Assembly (NCBI GenBank): GCA_963845285.1
Contig: CAWJRO010000016.1
Span: 1-64,000 of the forward strand
Direction of reading: 5' to 3'
DNA: 64,000 nt
Origin: Methanobacterium_C sp963845285
Lineage (GTDB): Archaea > Methanobacteriota > Methanobacteria > Methanobacteriales > Methanobacteriaceae
The notes beneath the pieces are model-generated. The model was not told where the DNA came from and did no database searches. It saw only the letters and a program-made list of their open reading frames with translations. How positions within the stretch are numbered: position 1 is the stretch's first letter; every line of letters starts with the position of its first letter. Of the stretch, positions 44,481 to 53,567 are shown piece after piece. A program made the position numbers and the translations under genes.

Positions 44481-44726
44481 TTACCTTCCAAAGGTTAATT
44501 TTCCTACTATTATCCCTGCAAGTGCTGCAAGGAAACCATTTGCAAATGGAGAGTCAGTGTAATAAGGGAAAGGACCTAACTGGTATGCCATGAATATCGA
44601 TACTATGATCAACACCACGAATACTGATGCTCCAAATTTAAGTTTGCTGTCTGGGTTTTGCTTAATCCTTGTACCTAATATGAATCCAATTATGAATCCC
44701 AGAACTAATGGACCTATGTAAACCAT
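44481..44726 (-). CDS. ehbJ: Energy-converting hydrogenase B subunit J
   Basis: 81 residues with three hydrophobic segments: VYIGPLVLGFIIGFILGTRI, ASVFVVLIIVSIFMAYQLGP and a C-terminal GFLAALAGIIVGKLTF. Assigned by place between ehbI and ehbK and size. It is a small membrane subunit of unknown role. A GGGGAG site precedes the ATG. Confidence 0.83.
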   Translation of the reverse strand: MVYIGPLVLGFIIGFILGTRIKQNPDSKLKFGASVFVVLIIVSIFMAYQLGPFPYYTDSPFANGFLAALAGIIVGKLTFGR

Positions 44727-44738
44727 TTTTAACTCCCC

Positions 44739-45221
44739 TTAGATCTCTTTAGTGTCTATATAATCTTCGCTGGTTCCTTTGGCTCCAAGGAATGCTATTA
44801 CTACCGCTGATAAACCCACCATCACCTTAAGACCAACAACAAAGTTGAGGTATGGTATTATACCTGCATGAAGTGCATCAGGGTAATTGAAAAGTGTGCT
44901 GATTGCTGGTGGCACTATGTGATAGATGTCAGTTCCTAGGTTGTAGAGGAAGAAACCCGATGCAAAAAGTCCAGCAAGTCCAAGAAACACGTATCCCAAT
45001 GCCCCCGCACTTTCAAGACCTGCCATGAAGTTGTGTGAAAGTTTGAATGGGCTTTCATCCAGTCCATATACAACAAGACAAAAGATTAATCCTGCGGCTA
45101 TCATTGCCCCGCCCTGAAAACCTCCACCAGGCGTTATATGTCCTCCAAGGATTGTGAGTGCTCCATAACACATCATTATGATTGAAGCTGGAAATACGAA
45201 TATTTTAAGTATTGTGCTCAT
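44739..45221 (-). CDS. ehbI: Energy-converting hydrogenase B subunit I (MnhB-like)
   Basis: 160 residues, four or five membrane helices, with the GGHITPGGGFQGGAMIAAGL motif typical of MnhB/MrpB antiporter subunits. It belongs to the Mrp-like ion-translocating arm. Starts directly at the end of ehbH (no spacer). Confidence 0.9.
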   Translation of the reverse strand: MSTILKIFVFPASIIMMCYGALTILGGHITPGGGFQGGAMIAAGLIFCLVVYGLDESPFKLSHNFMAGLESAGALGYVFLGLAGLFASGFFLYNLGTDIYHIVPPAISTLFNYPDALHAGIIPYLNFVVGLKVMVGLSAVVIAFLGAKGTSEDYIDTKEI

Positions 45222-45500
45222 TTATTTCCCTCCAAGCTCTACTTTTCCCCTTCCAAACACCAGAAGAGTTACCACAACTGCTGTAACAAGTATAAGGGCT
45301 TCTCCAAGGGTGTCGTAACCCCTCCAGTCAAACACGATGTTGGTAACCATGTTTGGAGCTATCTGCGGCCCTATCCAGTTGTAAATATAACTTATACCGG
45401 GATAGATCATGTTACTAAAGTCATATGTTGATTCTAATAACGCGATAGCAAACGCAACCATTGAAAGTCCTGCAATCAAGTTTCTGAGCCCTTCAGACAT
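45222..45500 (-). CDS. ehbH: Energy-converting hydrogenase B subunit H
   Basis: 92 residues, two membrane helices, with VTNIVFDWRGYDTLGEALIL, the FRGYDTLGE-like block found in the C-terminal region of MrpA and MbhE-type subunits. Overlaps ehbG by 8 bases. Part of the membrane ion-transport module. Confidence 0.88.
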   Translation of the reverse strand: MSEGLRNLIAGLSMVAFAIALLESTYDFSNMIYPGISYIYNWIGPQIAPNMVTNIVFDWRGYDTLGEALILVTAVVVTLLVFGRGKVELGGK

Positions 45501-45831
45501 GTAAATTCCCCCAGTAAAATAATACAGTTACAATTCCAAGTGCCAGTATCACATAGAAAGTCATGTTAACAAGTGAGTCGTTTTGCTCCATTTTCAGCTT
45601 TGGCATGATTGGCATCACAATTAGGGCCATGAATATCAGCGCCAAAACCACAAATATCATCAGAACCCTGCTTACAAACCTTAACATGACCGCTGCGATT
45701 AGAAGGGTTGAGATAAGGGTTATCTCAGCTGTAAGTATCGATGAAGTGAATATGTTGCTTATGGGTTCCTCTTTTTGAGCTTCTCCCTGGATTTCTTTTA
45801 TTCTTCTTCTTATCAAGTCATATATGTTCAT
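45493..45831 (-). CDS. ehbG: Energy-converting hydrogenase B subunit G
   Basis: 112 residues: a short charged N-terminus (NIYDLIRRRIKEIQGEAQKE) and three hydrophobic segments. No separate family motif; named from its place between ehbF and ehbH in the conserved gene order. GGTGAT ribosome site upstream. Confidence 0.83.
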   Translation of the reverse strand: MNIYDLIRRRIKEIQGEAQKEEPISNIFTSSILTAEITLISTLLIAAVMLRFVSRVLMIFVVLALIFMALIVMPIMPKLKMEQNDSLVNMTFYVILALGIVTVLFYWGNLHV

Positions 45832-45848
45832 AAAATCACCCTTATCAT

Positions 45849-47342
45849 TTAGACAATACTAGCTGCCAGAGGCTGCAGATAACCTGTTGCTAATTGTGGG
45901 AAGAGACCGAATGTTATACAGATCACCAGAAATGCAACCATTGCTATTATAGTTATTTTTGGTATTTTTTCTTCAATTATCTCAAGGTCTTTTGGTTTAG
46001 CCCTAAGATAAATTGCATAAAATGCTTTCATAAATGTCATAAATGTCACGATACTCAACAGTATCATTATAACACCGAGTTCAGGCAAACCTGCCTGTAC
46101 CGCTGCTTGACATAGCATGAGTTTACTCTGGAAAGCGTTTAGTGGCGGAACACCTGCCATTGCAAATCCTGCAAGCAGCACAAGAAATGCGGATTTTGGT
46201 GACTCCACCATCATACCACCAAGTTTACGAATGTCGCTCTGCCGGGTTTTGTAAAGGATAGTTCCAAATCCTATAAAAAGGAATGCTGTGATAACAACTT
46301 CATTCACAGCCTGGAAAAGTCCTGCTGTTATTCCTGCAGCTGTTCCAAGGCCCAAACCTATTCCTATATATCCAAGCTCACCCACCGCAAGGTATCCAAT
46401 GATCCTCTTAAAGTCTGTCTGTGTCAATGCCATCGTGATTCCCAGAACCATTGCAAGCAGGGATATACCTATTATGAAGACCTTTGTAAAGGGCATGTAG
46501 CCAAATATCCTGATTATTATGACGCCCAGTGCAACGAACATGAACACCGAGAATGCCTGAAGCATTGCAGCACCGTTTGGCAGTGCTTTGCTGTAAACGG
46601 CTGATTTTATCGAGTGGAACGGTGGAAGCCCTGCACCGTAGAGCCATCCAAAGACTATAAGTCCGCACGCCATTAGGAGAACTGGGCTATGTGGGTTGAC
46701 AATTCCTGTTTTTATGGAGTAAACTATATCAGTTATGTTAACGTTACCTGTAACTCCAAGTAATAGCGCTATTCCAATAAGCAGAAGTGGTGAAGCTATG
46801 TTTCCAAGTATCATGTACTTGAGGGCTGTTTCATAGTTGCCCTTGACCCTTGAAACCAGCACTATTCCCACTTGTGTGAGTGCTGCTATCTCAAAGAAGA
46901 CGTAAAGGTTGAATATGTCGTCTGTAAGTATTAAAGCCGTTATTGAAGCTGCCAGCATGAATAATAGATATGCATAAACCCCTGAAGGCCTTTTAACTTC
47001 GTATAGGGATGTGAATATTGCAAAGAGTGCAACTATTCCCAGTATGAAGACCATGAGCTTCTGTGCACTTCCGAAGACGTAGGTTATAGCAGGGTGGAAA
47101 AGGTTCAGGGCGGATCCTGTTATGAAAGCCGGCAAACCAGCAGCTATGGCATTATTTTGCGCAAGTGGAGCATAACCTCCGAAGTACTGGATACCATATC
47201 CTGTTATAATTGGGATTACGGGCAATACCAGCGCTACAACTATTGCAATTGCCTTTACAGTGCGGTCCCTTTCATGAAGCAGGTTCAAAAAGAGTGCACA
47301 TGTGATTGGGATTATAACCATTAATGGAATAAGGAGGTTCAT
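45849..47342 (-). CDS. ehbF: Energy-converting hydrogenase B subunit F (MnhD/NuoN-like antiporter)
   Basis: 497 residues, about 14 membrane helices. Proton/sodium-translocating family features: DDIFNLYVFFEIAALTQVGI (conserved Glu in helix 5), GLPPFHSIKSAVYSKALPNG with the key Lys, DFKRIIGYLAVGELGYIGIG and GVPPLNAFQSKLM. It is the main ion-pumping subunit of Ehb. The start overlaps the stop of the small ORF at 47339 by four bases (ATGA). Confidence 0.93.
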   Translation of the reverse strand: MNLLIPLMVIIPITCALFLNLLHERDRTVKAIAIVVALVLPVIPIITGYGIQYFGGYAPLAQNNAIAAGLPAFITGSALNLFHPAITYVFGSAQKLMVFILGIVALFAIFTSLYEVKRPSGVYAYLLFMLAASITALILTDDIFNLYVFFEIAALTQVGIVLVSRVKGNYETALKYMILGNIASPLLLIGIALLLGVTGNVNITDIVYSIKTGIVNPHSPVLLMACGLIVFGWLYGAGLPPFHSIKSAVYSKALPNGAAMLQAFSVFMFVALGVIIIRIFGYMPFTKVFIIGISLLAMVLGITMALTQTDFKRIIGYLAVGELGYIGIGLGLGTAAGITAGLFQAVNEVVITAFLFIGFGTILYKTRQSDIRKLGGMMVESPKSAFLVLLAGFAMAGVPPLNAFQSKLMLCQAAVQAGLPELGVIMILLSIVTFMTFMKAFYAIYLRAKPKDLEIIEEKIPKITIIAMVAFLVICITFGLFPQLATGYLQPLAASIV

Positions 47343-47473
47343 AACATTCCCCCATTGAAGGTTTGAGAGATGCTTAAATCCCTAATTAAATCCAAATCAT
47401 TTAAACGCTGCATGATCTGTGTCTGTGTGATCTTTGTTCCTGTGTTAATTGAAGACATTTCATTACTCTCCAT
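47339..47473 (-). CDS. Small 44-residue ORF between ehbE and ehbF
   Basis: MESNEMSSINTGTKITQTQI MQRLNDLDLIRDLSISQTFN GGML: soluble, rich in Gln/Thr/Asn/Leu, with a possible helix (QIMQRLNDLDLIRDL). ATG 47473 follows the ehbE stop after 1 base, with GGAG nine bases before it, and the stop overlaps the ehbF start as ATGA. This exact packing on both sides indicates translation. It is not part of the ehb gene set I know, and a role as coupling peptide or small subunit is inference. Confidence 0.6.
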   Translation of the reverse strand: MESNEMSSINTGTKITQTQIMQRLNDLDLIRDLSISQTFNGGML

Positions 47474-47474
47474 C

Positions 47475-47840
47475 TTAATTATCTCCAAGAAGTTTTGAAG
47501 CACTGATTGATCCGTGTCTCTTGTAAAGCACTATTATGATACCGAGCATTACAGCCATTGTACTTGCACCTATAACGATACTGGTAAGCACAAGGGCAAA
47601 AGGTAAAGGATAAGATGCATTTTGGGCGAAGTAGTTTACTGACATGCCTGGAAGGAATATATAAACAATTCCACCGACTTTGTAACCCATTGCAATTAAG
47701 AAAAGGTTGGCACCGTCACCTATAAATGCTAGTGCTATGACTTTTTTTATGAGGTTGTCAAGGAATACTGTCCCAACTATGCCTATAATTATTAGAGCAC
47801 TTGCTGTTAAAAGTGATGCGACTTGTGTATCCATGATCAT
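47475..47840 (-). CDS. ehbE: Energy-converting hydrogenase B subunit E (MnhC/NuoK-like)
   Basis: 121 residues with three membrane helices, NuoK/MrpC type: ASALIIIGIVGTVFLDNLIK, ALAFIGDGANLFLIAMGY (Gly-Asn-Leu as in NuoK helix 2) and PLPFALVLTSIVIGASTMAV. Ion-translocating module. A GGAGGG site lies before ATG 47840, and the gene closely follows ehbD. Confidence 0.92.
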   Translation of the reverse strand: MIMDTQVASLLTASALIIIGIVGTVFLDNLIKKVIALAFIGDGANLFLIAMGYKVGGIVYIFLPGMSVNYFAQNASYPLPFALVLTSIVIGASTMAVMLGIIIVLYKRHGSISASKLLGDN

Positions 47841-47842
47841 AT

Positions 47843-48115
47843 TTATTTCCCTCCTGACTCTCCAGATTCTGTTGATTCTTTTGATTCAACAACTCTACGC
47901 GTCTTTTTAACAGCGAGGGCAATAAAAACGGGCACTATGGCCGAACCCACAATTGCCTGGGTAAGTGCAACGTCAGGAGCCATTAAGTACTGATAAAGGA
48001 ATGCTAGTGAAACTCCGGGAATCCCTGTCAGTATAGCTGCCTTCAACAGGTCTTTCTGCATCAAGGCTATAATTGCTCCACCAATTGTTGTTATCATGAG
48101 TATGTATTCTATCAT
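47843..48115 (-). CDS. ehbD: Energy-converting hydrogenase B subunit D (MrpA-type DUF4040)
   Basis: 90 residues, three short membrane helices; the sequence LMAPDVALTQAIVGSAIVPV is the PDxAxTQ...G motif of the DUF4040 part of MrpA. The start overlaps the ehbC stop by 4 bases (ATGA). Confidence 0.9.
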   Translation of the reverse strand: MIEYILMITTIGGAIIALMQKDLLKAAILTGIPGVSLAFLYQYLMAPDVALTQAIVGSAIVPVFIALAVKKTRRVVESKESTESGESGGK

Positions 48116-48384
48116 TTTTCTTCCTCTCCATAGTAATGGCCGTTGGCTATTGCATGTGATGCGAAAGGTGCAAGGATGAAGTAAGCCACAGCAAGCAGGG
48201 GCTCGTTGAGCACCAGAAGTGCTAAAATGCAGGACATATCCACAACTCCCAGAATATGTATCCTGGCGTATAACACGTTGGGTATGTCATCCTTGAATCT
48301 TATTATTCCATAAGCCGTAATCAGTACCAATGCTGCAGTTATAAGAAGTAAAATTGCTTTTATTATGGTTATTATGTCTTCCAT
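48112..48384 (-). CDS. ehbC: Energy-converting hydrogenase B subunit C (MnhG-like)
   Basis: 90 residues, MrpG/MnhG family: GIIRFKDDIPNVLYARIHILGVVD (the RFxDxxxRLHA-like block) between membrane helices. Its ATG lies just after the ehbB stop, with a GGGGCGA site. Member of the Mrp-like arm. Confidence 0.9.
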   Translation of the reverse strand: MEDIITIIKAILLLITAALVLITAYGIIRFKDDIPNVLYARIHILGVVDMSCILALLVLNEPLLAVAYFILAPFASHAIANGHYYGEEEK

Positions 48385-48385
48385 C

Positions 48386-48646
48386 TTAGTCGCCCCTCAA
48401 CACTTTTGCAAATGCTATGGTTCCAACTGGGCCTAAAAAAACCAGTGCAGTAGCAATATCCCTGCAAAACTGCAGTCCATAGATATTGTTTACCAGGATC
48501 AATAGGGTTGCTACAGCTATGCTTAAACCCCCTACTCCAACAAGACCCATTCCTATGGTTTTTCTGGTTGTGATTCTTATGGTTGCAATTGCAAAGATTG
48601 CAAGAGCACCCATTAAAATGTATTCTGATAACAATAAGATATTCAT
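48386..48646 (-). CDS. ehbB: Energy-converting hydrogenase B subunit B (MnhF-like)
   Basis: 86 residues, three hydrophobic segments, MrpF-like: ILMGALAIFAIATIRITTRK then the C-terminal FCRDIATALVFLGPVGTIAF. It starts 4 bases inside the end of ehbA (ATGA). Confidence 0.88.
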   Translation of the reverse strand: MNILLLSEYILMGALAIFAIATIRITTRKTIGMGLVGVGGLSIAVATLLILVNNIYGLQFCRDIATALVFLGPVGTIAFAKVLRGD

Positions 48647-48954
48647 TCTAACATCCCTTTTATGTATGGTTCAAATGGTATTATAGCCTCTTTCTCACGT
48701 GGCGTGATAATTGCCACTTTTAGTATCCTGTTTTCAGAGTCTAAGTCAACTGAAAGCGTTCCAGGAGTTAATGTGATGCTGTTTGCAAGTATAACCTGGG
48801 AAATAGGGCGTTTAAGTTTTGTATCGATCTCAATTACAACAGGATCTATTTTTCCGTCTATGACTCTTAAAGTTACATCGAAAGTAGCTTTTATTATTTC
48901 AATGATAAGTACGACGAAATAAACGATTCCATAAAATATTCGAATTATAAACAT
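48643..48954 (-). CDS. ehbA: Energy-converting hydrogenase B subunit A (MnhE-like)
   Basis: 103 residues. MrpE-like: an N-terminal membrane helix (IFYGIVYFVVLIIEIIKATF), then the conserved LANSITLTPGTLSVDLDSEN, and a cytosolic C-terminus. First gene of the operon, with a GGGAG ribosome site and a 120-base upstream stretch that contains the main promoter. Confidence 0.92.
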   Translation of the reverse strand: MFIIRIFYGIVYFVVLIIEIIKATFDVTLRVIDGKIDPVVIEIDTKLKRPISQVILANSITLTPGTLSVDLDSENRILKVAIITPREKEAIIPFEPYIKGMLE

Positions 48955-49419
48955 GATAAACTAACTCCCTTATCTGTACTGATCCTAATAATGAACAATT
49001 AACATGATTATTTATGACAATATAAATCTTTCTATATATAATTTTGTGCTGATTAATCCTAACAAAATCTCCCAAAATCCCCCACATAGAAATAATATGA
49101 AAGGGGATTAAAAATCATAACCAAGAAAAAAATCATAGCAGAATAATAAGCTTATAAGTACTTGCAAACGAAAACAGACATCAAAAAAGGGACAACACAA
49201 ATAAAGATAATAAAAACATCTACAGTTATATCTTCCTTACCCTTATCGTCATTGTATTGTTTGATAAGAATGGTTAAGTTTTACCACTCTACAAAAAAAA
49301 TCAAATTTAAACTATGAATAATTTTTTGCGTTATTTATTCTTTGATTTAACATCTTCGTAATCAGCACTGCATCTGAAATTGATATTAAACTGGATATTT
49401 AAAGAGAAAATATTTAAGA
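48955..49419. other. Intergenic region with the ehb promoter
   Basis: AT-rich, no gene. The part near 48955 serves the ehb operon; the rest holds several A-rich tracts and is downstream of the 49420 gene. Confidence 0.5.
49033..49041 (-). promoter_or_regulatory. ehbA: Probable TATA box of the ehb operon
   Basis: The minus strand reads aaaattatatatagaaag, with the A/T core at 49033-49041. That places the transcription start near 49010 and gives a leader of about 55 bases before ehbA. Confidence 0.5.
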
Positions 49420-50439
49420 CTAAATATACGAATAAAAATTCCACGTCATGAACATACCCTCAGCTTTACCATTAAAATCTTTGAAAAGATTCTCAACGGT
49501 ATTTTTATCACTTCCAGATGGTTTTGTGATGTAAATTGTTTTATTACCATACTGCTGCACATCCGTAACATCATAACTTGTCATGTTAACTGGGTCAGAT
49601 TGGTTTATAACTGTAAGCTGGTGGTAAGATGTGTTAGTACCTCCCAGTTCAATTGCAAACCATGCAAGAATGATAATTCCAACAATAGCAGCAGGTTTTA
49701 TTAATTTTCTTAAAGAAAATGCGCTTTTTGTAAAGTAAACACATAGCAATATTCCTATTCCAATTAACAACGGTTGTGAAAACAGACCCCCATCTATCGT
49801 TCCTATGATAGCCACGGTGATTGCAAATGATGTGAAGAGTTTGTAGGCATTTCTCATGCCATTCATAGCAAACAAACCTGCAATGTATACTAACGGTAAA
49901 GTAATCACTATAAGAAAAGCAAATGGTGAAGTATAATGAATGAGAGACACTCCTGTATTAATATTGTGTGGAGCTAATTTACCGAATAAACTTAGTATAT
50001 AACCAATCACAGACTTGAAAACATGGCTATGCATTATACTTGTGGTGCTGGGTCTGGGATCCATTGAGATAAATATTGTGAATATAGAAACTCCAAATTT
50101 GAGTCGTATCCATATTTCAGTAATTAAACCAACCATGCACGTAGAAAGTATAGTTAATATTGAAATTGACAGATATCTCCTACCATCTGCCCATTTTTCA
50201 GAGAAAAACTTACGGTTTATCCAATCATTTGAAGTGGAAAAAGAGCTTAGAATAAGGAGACTTCCCATCATAACCAACAGTATCACTGCTTTCCCCACAG
50301 AAGATCCTTCAAGCACTGGCCAAAGAATCGTTGTCACAGCCTTGCTCATAAAATTGGTTTTAAGGAGTGTACCCCCTAAGATTATTAGTAAAACTCCTAT
50401 TAAACACAGCCGATTAATTCGCAAATTTCCAAAAGCCAT
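49420..50439 (-). CDS. Hypothetical multi-spanning membrane protein
   Basis: 339 residues with about eight hydrophobic segments (for example LCLIGVLLIILGGTLL, VILLVMMGSLLILSSF, LLIGIGILLCVYFTKSAFSL) and a C-terminal ~80-residue extracellular part rich in Asn/Thr (NMTSYDVTDVQQYGNKTIYI). It lies 33 bases after the gene at 50473-51261 on the same strand, so both are likely one unit. No family recognised. Confidence 0.7.
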   Translation of the reverse strand: MAFGNLRINRLCLIGVLLIILGGTLLKTNFMSKAVTTILWPVLEGSSVGKAVILLVMMGSLLILSSFSTSNDWINRKFFSEKWADGRRYLSISILTILSTCMVGLITEIWIRLKFGVSIFTIFISMDPRPSTTSIMHSHVFKSVIGYILSLFGKLAPHNINTGVSLIHYTSPFAFLIVITLPLVYIAGLFAMNGMRNAYKLFTSFAITVAIIGTIDGGLFSQPLLIGIGILLCVYFTKSAFSLRKLIKPAAIVGIIILAWFAIELGGTNTSYHQLTVINQSDPVNMTSYDVTDVQQYGNKTIYITKPSGSDKNTVENLFKDFNGKAEGMFMTWNFYSYI

Positions 50440-50472
50440 TTTCGATTCCTTTTTTATTCGTAATTATTTGAG

Positions 50473-51261
50473 TTACAGAGTATTGTAAGTATTTGAGTTG
50501 TTTATGTAGAGTTGAGTGTAATAATGGTTGGTACTTGTATTAACTTGCACATAATTTTCATTTAATAACCCGTGATTATAATCGTACTGTAATTCTGAAG
50601 CGTGCCCTAACTCATAATTTCTGTATGGATCATTTAAGTAAGGTGAGAACATTCCCCAAAATGTATATAAATAAGCTGGAACTATTCCATATGTTTTTGT
50701 TAATATCTGGAAATAAACGGGAAATCCTTCTCCAGGGGTTATTATAGGATTTCCTTCCCTCACAGTTCCTTTAAAAACCATTGGAATTGGGCCCTGTTGA
50801 CCATGTTCTTGGGTGAGTGTATTGACATGATCCATCATCTCATCATAAGTATCATAAACTGTTCCATCGGACATATATTTATATCGGCCATCTGGAACAC
50901 CAAATAATGCCAATTTGAGTGAGTCTAAAAAATTAACCTGACCCAAATTTATTGAACCTGCACCCTTGGTATCAATGAAAGCCACTTCTATTATGTACAC
51001 ATCACCTTCATGATAACTACGATAATTGGAGCCTCCATACATCTGCAAAACCAGTGCAGTTTTAGATCCCTTGTCTCCTACTTCTTGAGCAAGGAGTTGG
51101 GAATGAGGATGACCCGGATACATATCAGGGTTTGTTAGTTTAACAAATGCAAGTCTTCCTAAAGAGTTTATAGGACCATTAGAAACTGTAATATACGAAT
51201 AGCCAACAAACAAAGCTAAAATAACAAGTGCAACCAGTAACCATTTTCTAATTTTTTTCAT
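50473..51261 (-). CDS. Hypothetical secreted or membrane-anchored protein
   Basis: 262 residues: MKKIRKWLLVALVILALFVG is an N-terminal anchor or signal. The rest is Tyr/Asn/Gly-rich, with PDMYPGHPHSQLLAQEVGDK and a C-terminus full of Tyr-Asn repeats (YNHGLLNENYVQVNTSTNHY). Probably faces outward. No family recognised; likely operates with the following membrane protein. Confidence 0.7.
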   Translation of the reverse strand: MKKIRKWLLVALVILALFVGYSYITVSNGPINSLGRLAFVKLTNPDMYPGHPHSQLLAQEVGDKGSKTALVLQMYGGSNYRSYHEGDVYIIEVAFIDTKGAGSINLGQVNFLDSLKLALFGVPDGRYKYMSDGTVYDTYDEMMDHVNTLTQEHGQQGPIPMVFKGTVREGNPIITPGEGFPVYFQILTKTYGIVPAYLYTFWGMFSPYLNDPYRNYELGHASELQYDYNHGLLNENYVQVNTSTNHYYTQLYINNSNTYNTL

Positions 51262-51680
51262 TATCCTTCAATTTTTAATCAAACCACTATTTTGTTCTGT
51301 TAGCCATTTTAGCAATGTTTTTATGATTTACCTTTAAAAATCCTAACTTATTAACGTATTCTTTTAAAAATAATCCCAAAAAATTATCTTAGGTCTAGAT
51401 TTGCAACCTATATCTAAGTAGTTATTCCAAAATTATACCCAAATCTCAACCCAATTTGGACCAAGAACTAGGGTGGTCAATTAAAGCATATAAACTTAAT
51501 TTAATTCTTATCAAATAAAATTGAAAAATAAAAAGATCGTAGTGAATTCTAGTTTTTTAAATGTAGTGAATTTTCCATATTAAGACTGAAATTTTCCATA
51601 TTAAATATCCTCATTCTAATAAACTGCCAAACAAGACATATATAAAGAATTAAAGATTTGTGGTTAAATATAAACCAGTT
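51262..51680. other. Intergenic, two copies of a 15-base repeat
   Basis: aattttccatattaa occurs at 51569-51583 and 51590-51604; gtagtgaatt also occurs twice nearby. No gene recognised. Promoter for the 51261 gene should be in this gap. Confidence 0.4.
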
Positions 51681-52373
51681 TTAGAGGAGTAATGAACCAA
51701 TACCGAGCTTGTAAACAAAAACCACTGCCAACATCGAAACAACCCAAATTCCGAACAAAAACCTACCCCAACCTTTCCTGTACTTCTTTGAGAATAAGGG
51801 GTTTAAAAGTTCCACACCGCTTGGAGTGAAAAGATCCAGTATTATGTGGCTTAAACAACCTAAAAATAATGCTCCGAAAACATAATAGGGATTTAAAACC
51901 AGTGAAGGAGTTAAAATTATTCCCACAATAATTAAGAAGCTGTATACTGGCATTAATTTCTTGTTTACAATCATAAAACCTAAAATAAGAGATATTATTA
52001 TTAAAGAAACCTTTAAACCTATTTTAAAATCCTGAAGGATGATATGGGATCCGAGTATGAATATCGAAAGAAAACAGGCAATAAAAATTATTCCCATAAA
52101 TGAGTGCATGAAACCCCTGTGTTTAGATATATAAAATACTAATGCAAGTGCAATTAATATGATACCTATTAAAAATGGTAATTTGAGTATATAAAGTGTT
52201 AATGTTATTATAAGTCCAACTAAAGCCATTATAGTCAGATTTTTTTTATTCACGTCATGGTCCATGTCTATAATGGATGCACCTAAAACTGCAAGGGAAA
52301 GATAGAAAACATCTGGAAAAAATGGAAACGCCATTATTATTGAAAATAAAATGTGTTTTTTGTAGGAAGGCAT
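51681..52373 (-). CDS. Membrane-bound metal-dependent hydrolase (YdjM/LexA-binding family)
   Basis: About 230 residues, multi-spanning. Conserved metal-site motifs of the YdjM-type family: FPDVFYLSLAVLGASIIDMD with Asp-rich turn DMDHD, HRGFMHSFMG (the HRxxxHS motif) and GCLSHIILDLFTPSGVELLN (HxxLD, TPxG). ATG 52373 chosen over TTG 52388; neither has a clear site. A 15-bp tandem repeat lies directly upstream. Confidence 0.85.
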   Translation of the reverse strand: MPSYKKHILFSIIMAFPFFPDVFYLSLAVLGASIIDMDHDVNKKNLTIMALVGLIITLTLYILKLPFLIGIILIALALVFYISKHRGFMHSFMGIIFIACFLSIFILGSHIILQDFKIGLKVSLIIISLILGFMIVNKKLMPVYSFLIIVGIILTPSLVLNPYYVFGALFLGCLSHIILDLFTPSGVELLNPLFSKKYRKGWGRFLFGIWVVSMLAVVFVYKLGIGSLLL

Positions 52374-52410
52374 TTTATCATGTTTCAATCTGTATTATAA
52401 ATAAAAAAGA

Positions 52411-52500
52411 GTTTCTATTTAGATTGTTTCTATTTGGATTGTTTCTATTTGGATTGTTTCTATTTGGATTGTTTCTATTTGGATTGTTTCTATTTGGATT
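52411..52500. repeat. 15-bp tandem repeat, six copies
   Basis: Six head-to-tail copies of gtttctatttggatt, the first with one base changed. They lie 38-127 bases upstream of the YdjM-like gene, in its promoter or leader region. Copy number is likely to vary. Confidence 0.9.
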
Positions 52501-52666
52501 TAATCAAAATTTGTTTAACATTTCAGTTCAAAACTTTCAATATCTCAAATATAGCTCAACAGCTCAAAATAATACGTTTATGAAATTTAATTATGAATAT
52601 CATAGTGGTTACTAATAATTTGTAATGTTTTTTTTGTATCTACCCATTTATGATTGTATCTGTCCT

Positions 52667-53401
52667 CTATGAAATAATATCAAAGTACCGGAGATAGGAG
52701 AGCATCTGGAGATAAGATTTTTCAGGACTTCCAGGGTCCACCTCACAATTTTCAGAAACTACTTCACATGTTACAGCAGGTATTCCCCGCATATTGCATT
52801 CATCTTCAAGTGCACCGCTGTAAAGGGTCGCTGCATGATCAAAACTGAGTAACTTGGATGACATATCCTCAGTCATGTATTTGGCTATCCTGAAACTTTC
52901 AGAACATGGCTTTTTTGAACAGAAAACACTTTCAACACCGGGGTTGCTCCTTGGTTTGGTTGCATGAAAATCTGCAACAGAATCTACTTTAAATGTTTCA
53001 GTGGACTTCAATATCTCATTTGAAATTGAACCTCCCTTTGAAGCTGTTCTGTTCATGTCAAACCCTTTGAATCTCCTAGAATTCTTCATTGTGGCGTTGG
53101 GCACTGCAAAAGGAATTATATAGACAGTTCCATCTATATGCATGTCTTCGATTTCATCTGCAAGCCTCAAGGCCGCTATCTGAGGAGGGAACTCATTGCC
53201 ATGAATCCCTGCTGTTAACAGAACTCTAGGTGATTCATTTATCCCTCCACTTATTTTAAGTACAGGTGTCCCATATTTTGCTGCACGGATCAATCTGGAT
53301 GATACGTAACCTTCATGAACGTGACTCATGATTGTTTCATTCTCATCTATACGGCCCCCAGATTCGTGGGATAATAACATTATTTTGCCTTTAAAAGCCA
53401 T
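52667..53401 (-). CDS. Succinylglutamate desuccinylase/aspartoacylase family protein
   Basis: About 244 residues. Zinc peptidase-like amidohydrolase: VLLTAGIHGNEFPPQIAALR holds the HxxE zinc motif, and VADFHATKP contains the third ligand His; NRTASKGG and SRRFKGFDMN fit the substrate-arginine region. The natural substrate is unknown. ATG 53401 is chosen because GGTGA lies 6 bases before it; TTG/GTG codons further up are less likely. Divergent from argG. Confidence 0.87.
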   Translation of the reverse strand: MAFKGKIMLLSHESGGRIDENETIMSHVHEGYVSSRLIRAAKYGTPVLKISGGINESPRVLLTAGIHGNEFPPQIAALRLADEIEDMHIDGTVYIIPFAVPNATMKNSRRFKGFDMNRTASKGGSISNEILKSTETFKVDSVADFHATKPRSNPGVESVFCSKKPCSESFRIAKYMTEDMSSKLLSFDHAATLYSGALEDECNMRGIPAVTCEVVSENCEVDPGSPEKSYLQMLSYLRYFDIIS

Positions 53402-53567
53402 GAAATTCACCAAGTTTAAATTAGAAAATATATTAAATAAAATATATCATTGAATTTTATATCATTAAATAGATACATCAAATTTGTAGTTCAAGTTACA
53501 TACTTAACAATAGTTGTTATATATTTTTTTGAATGACTCATTATAAATAAATCAAGGTGATTAAAAA

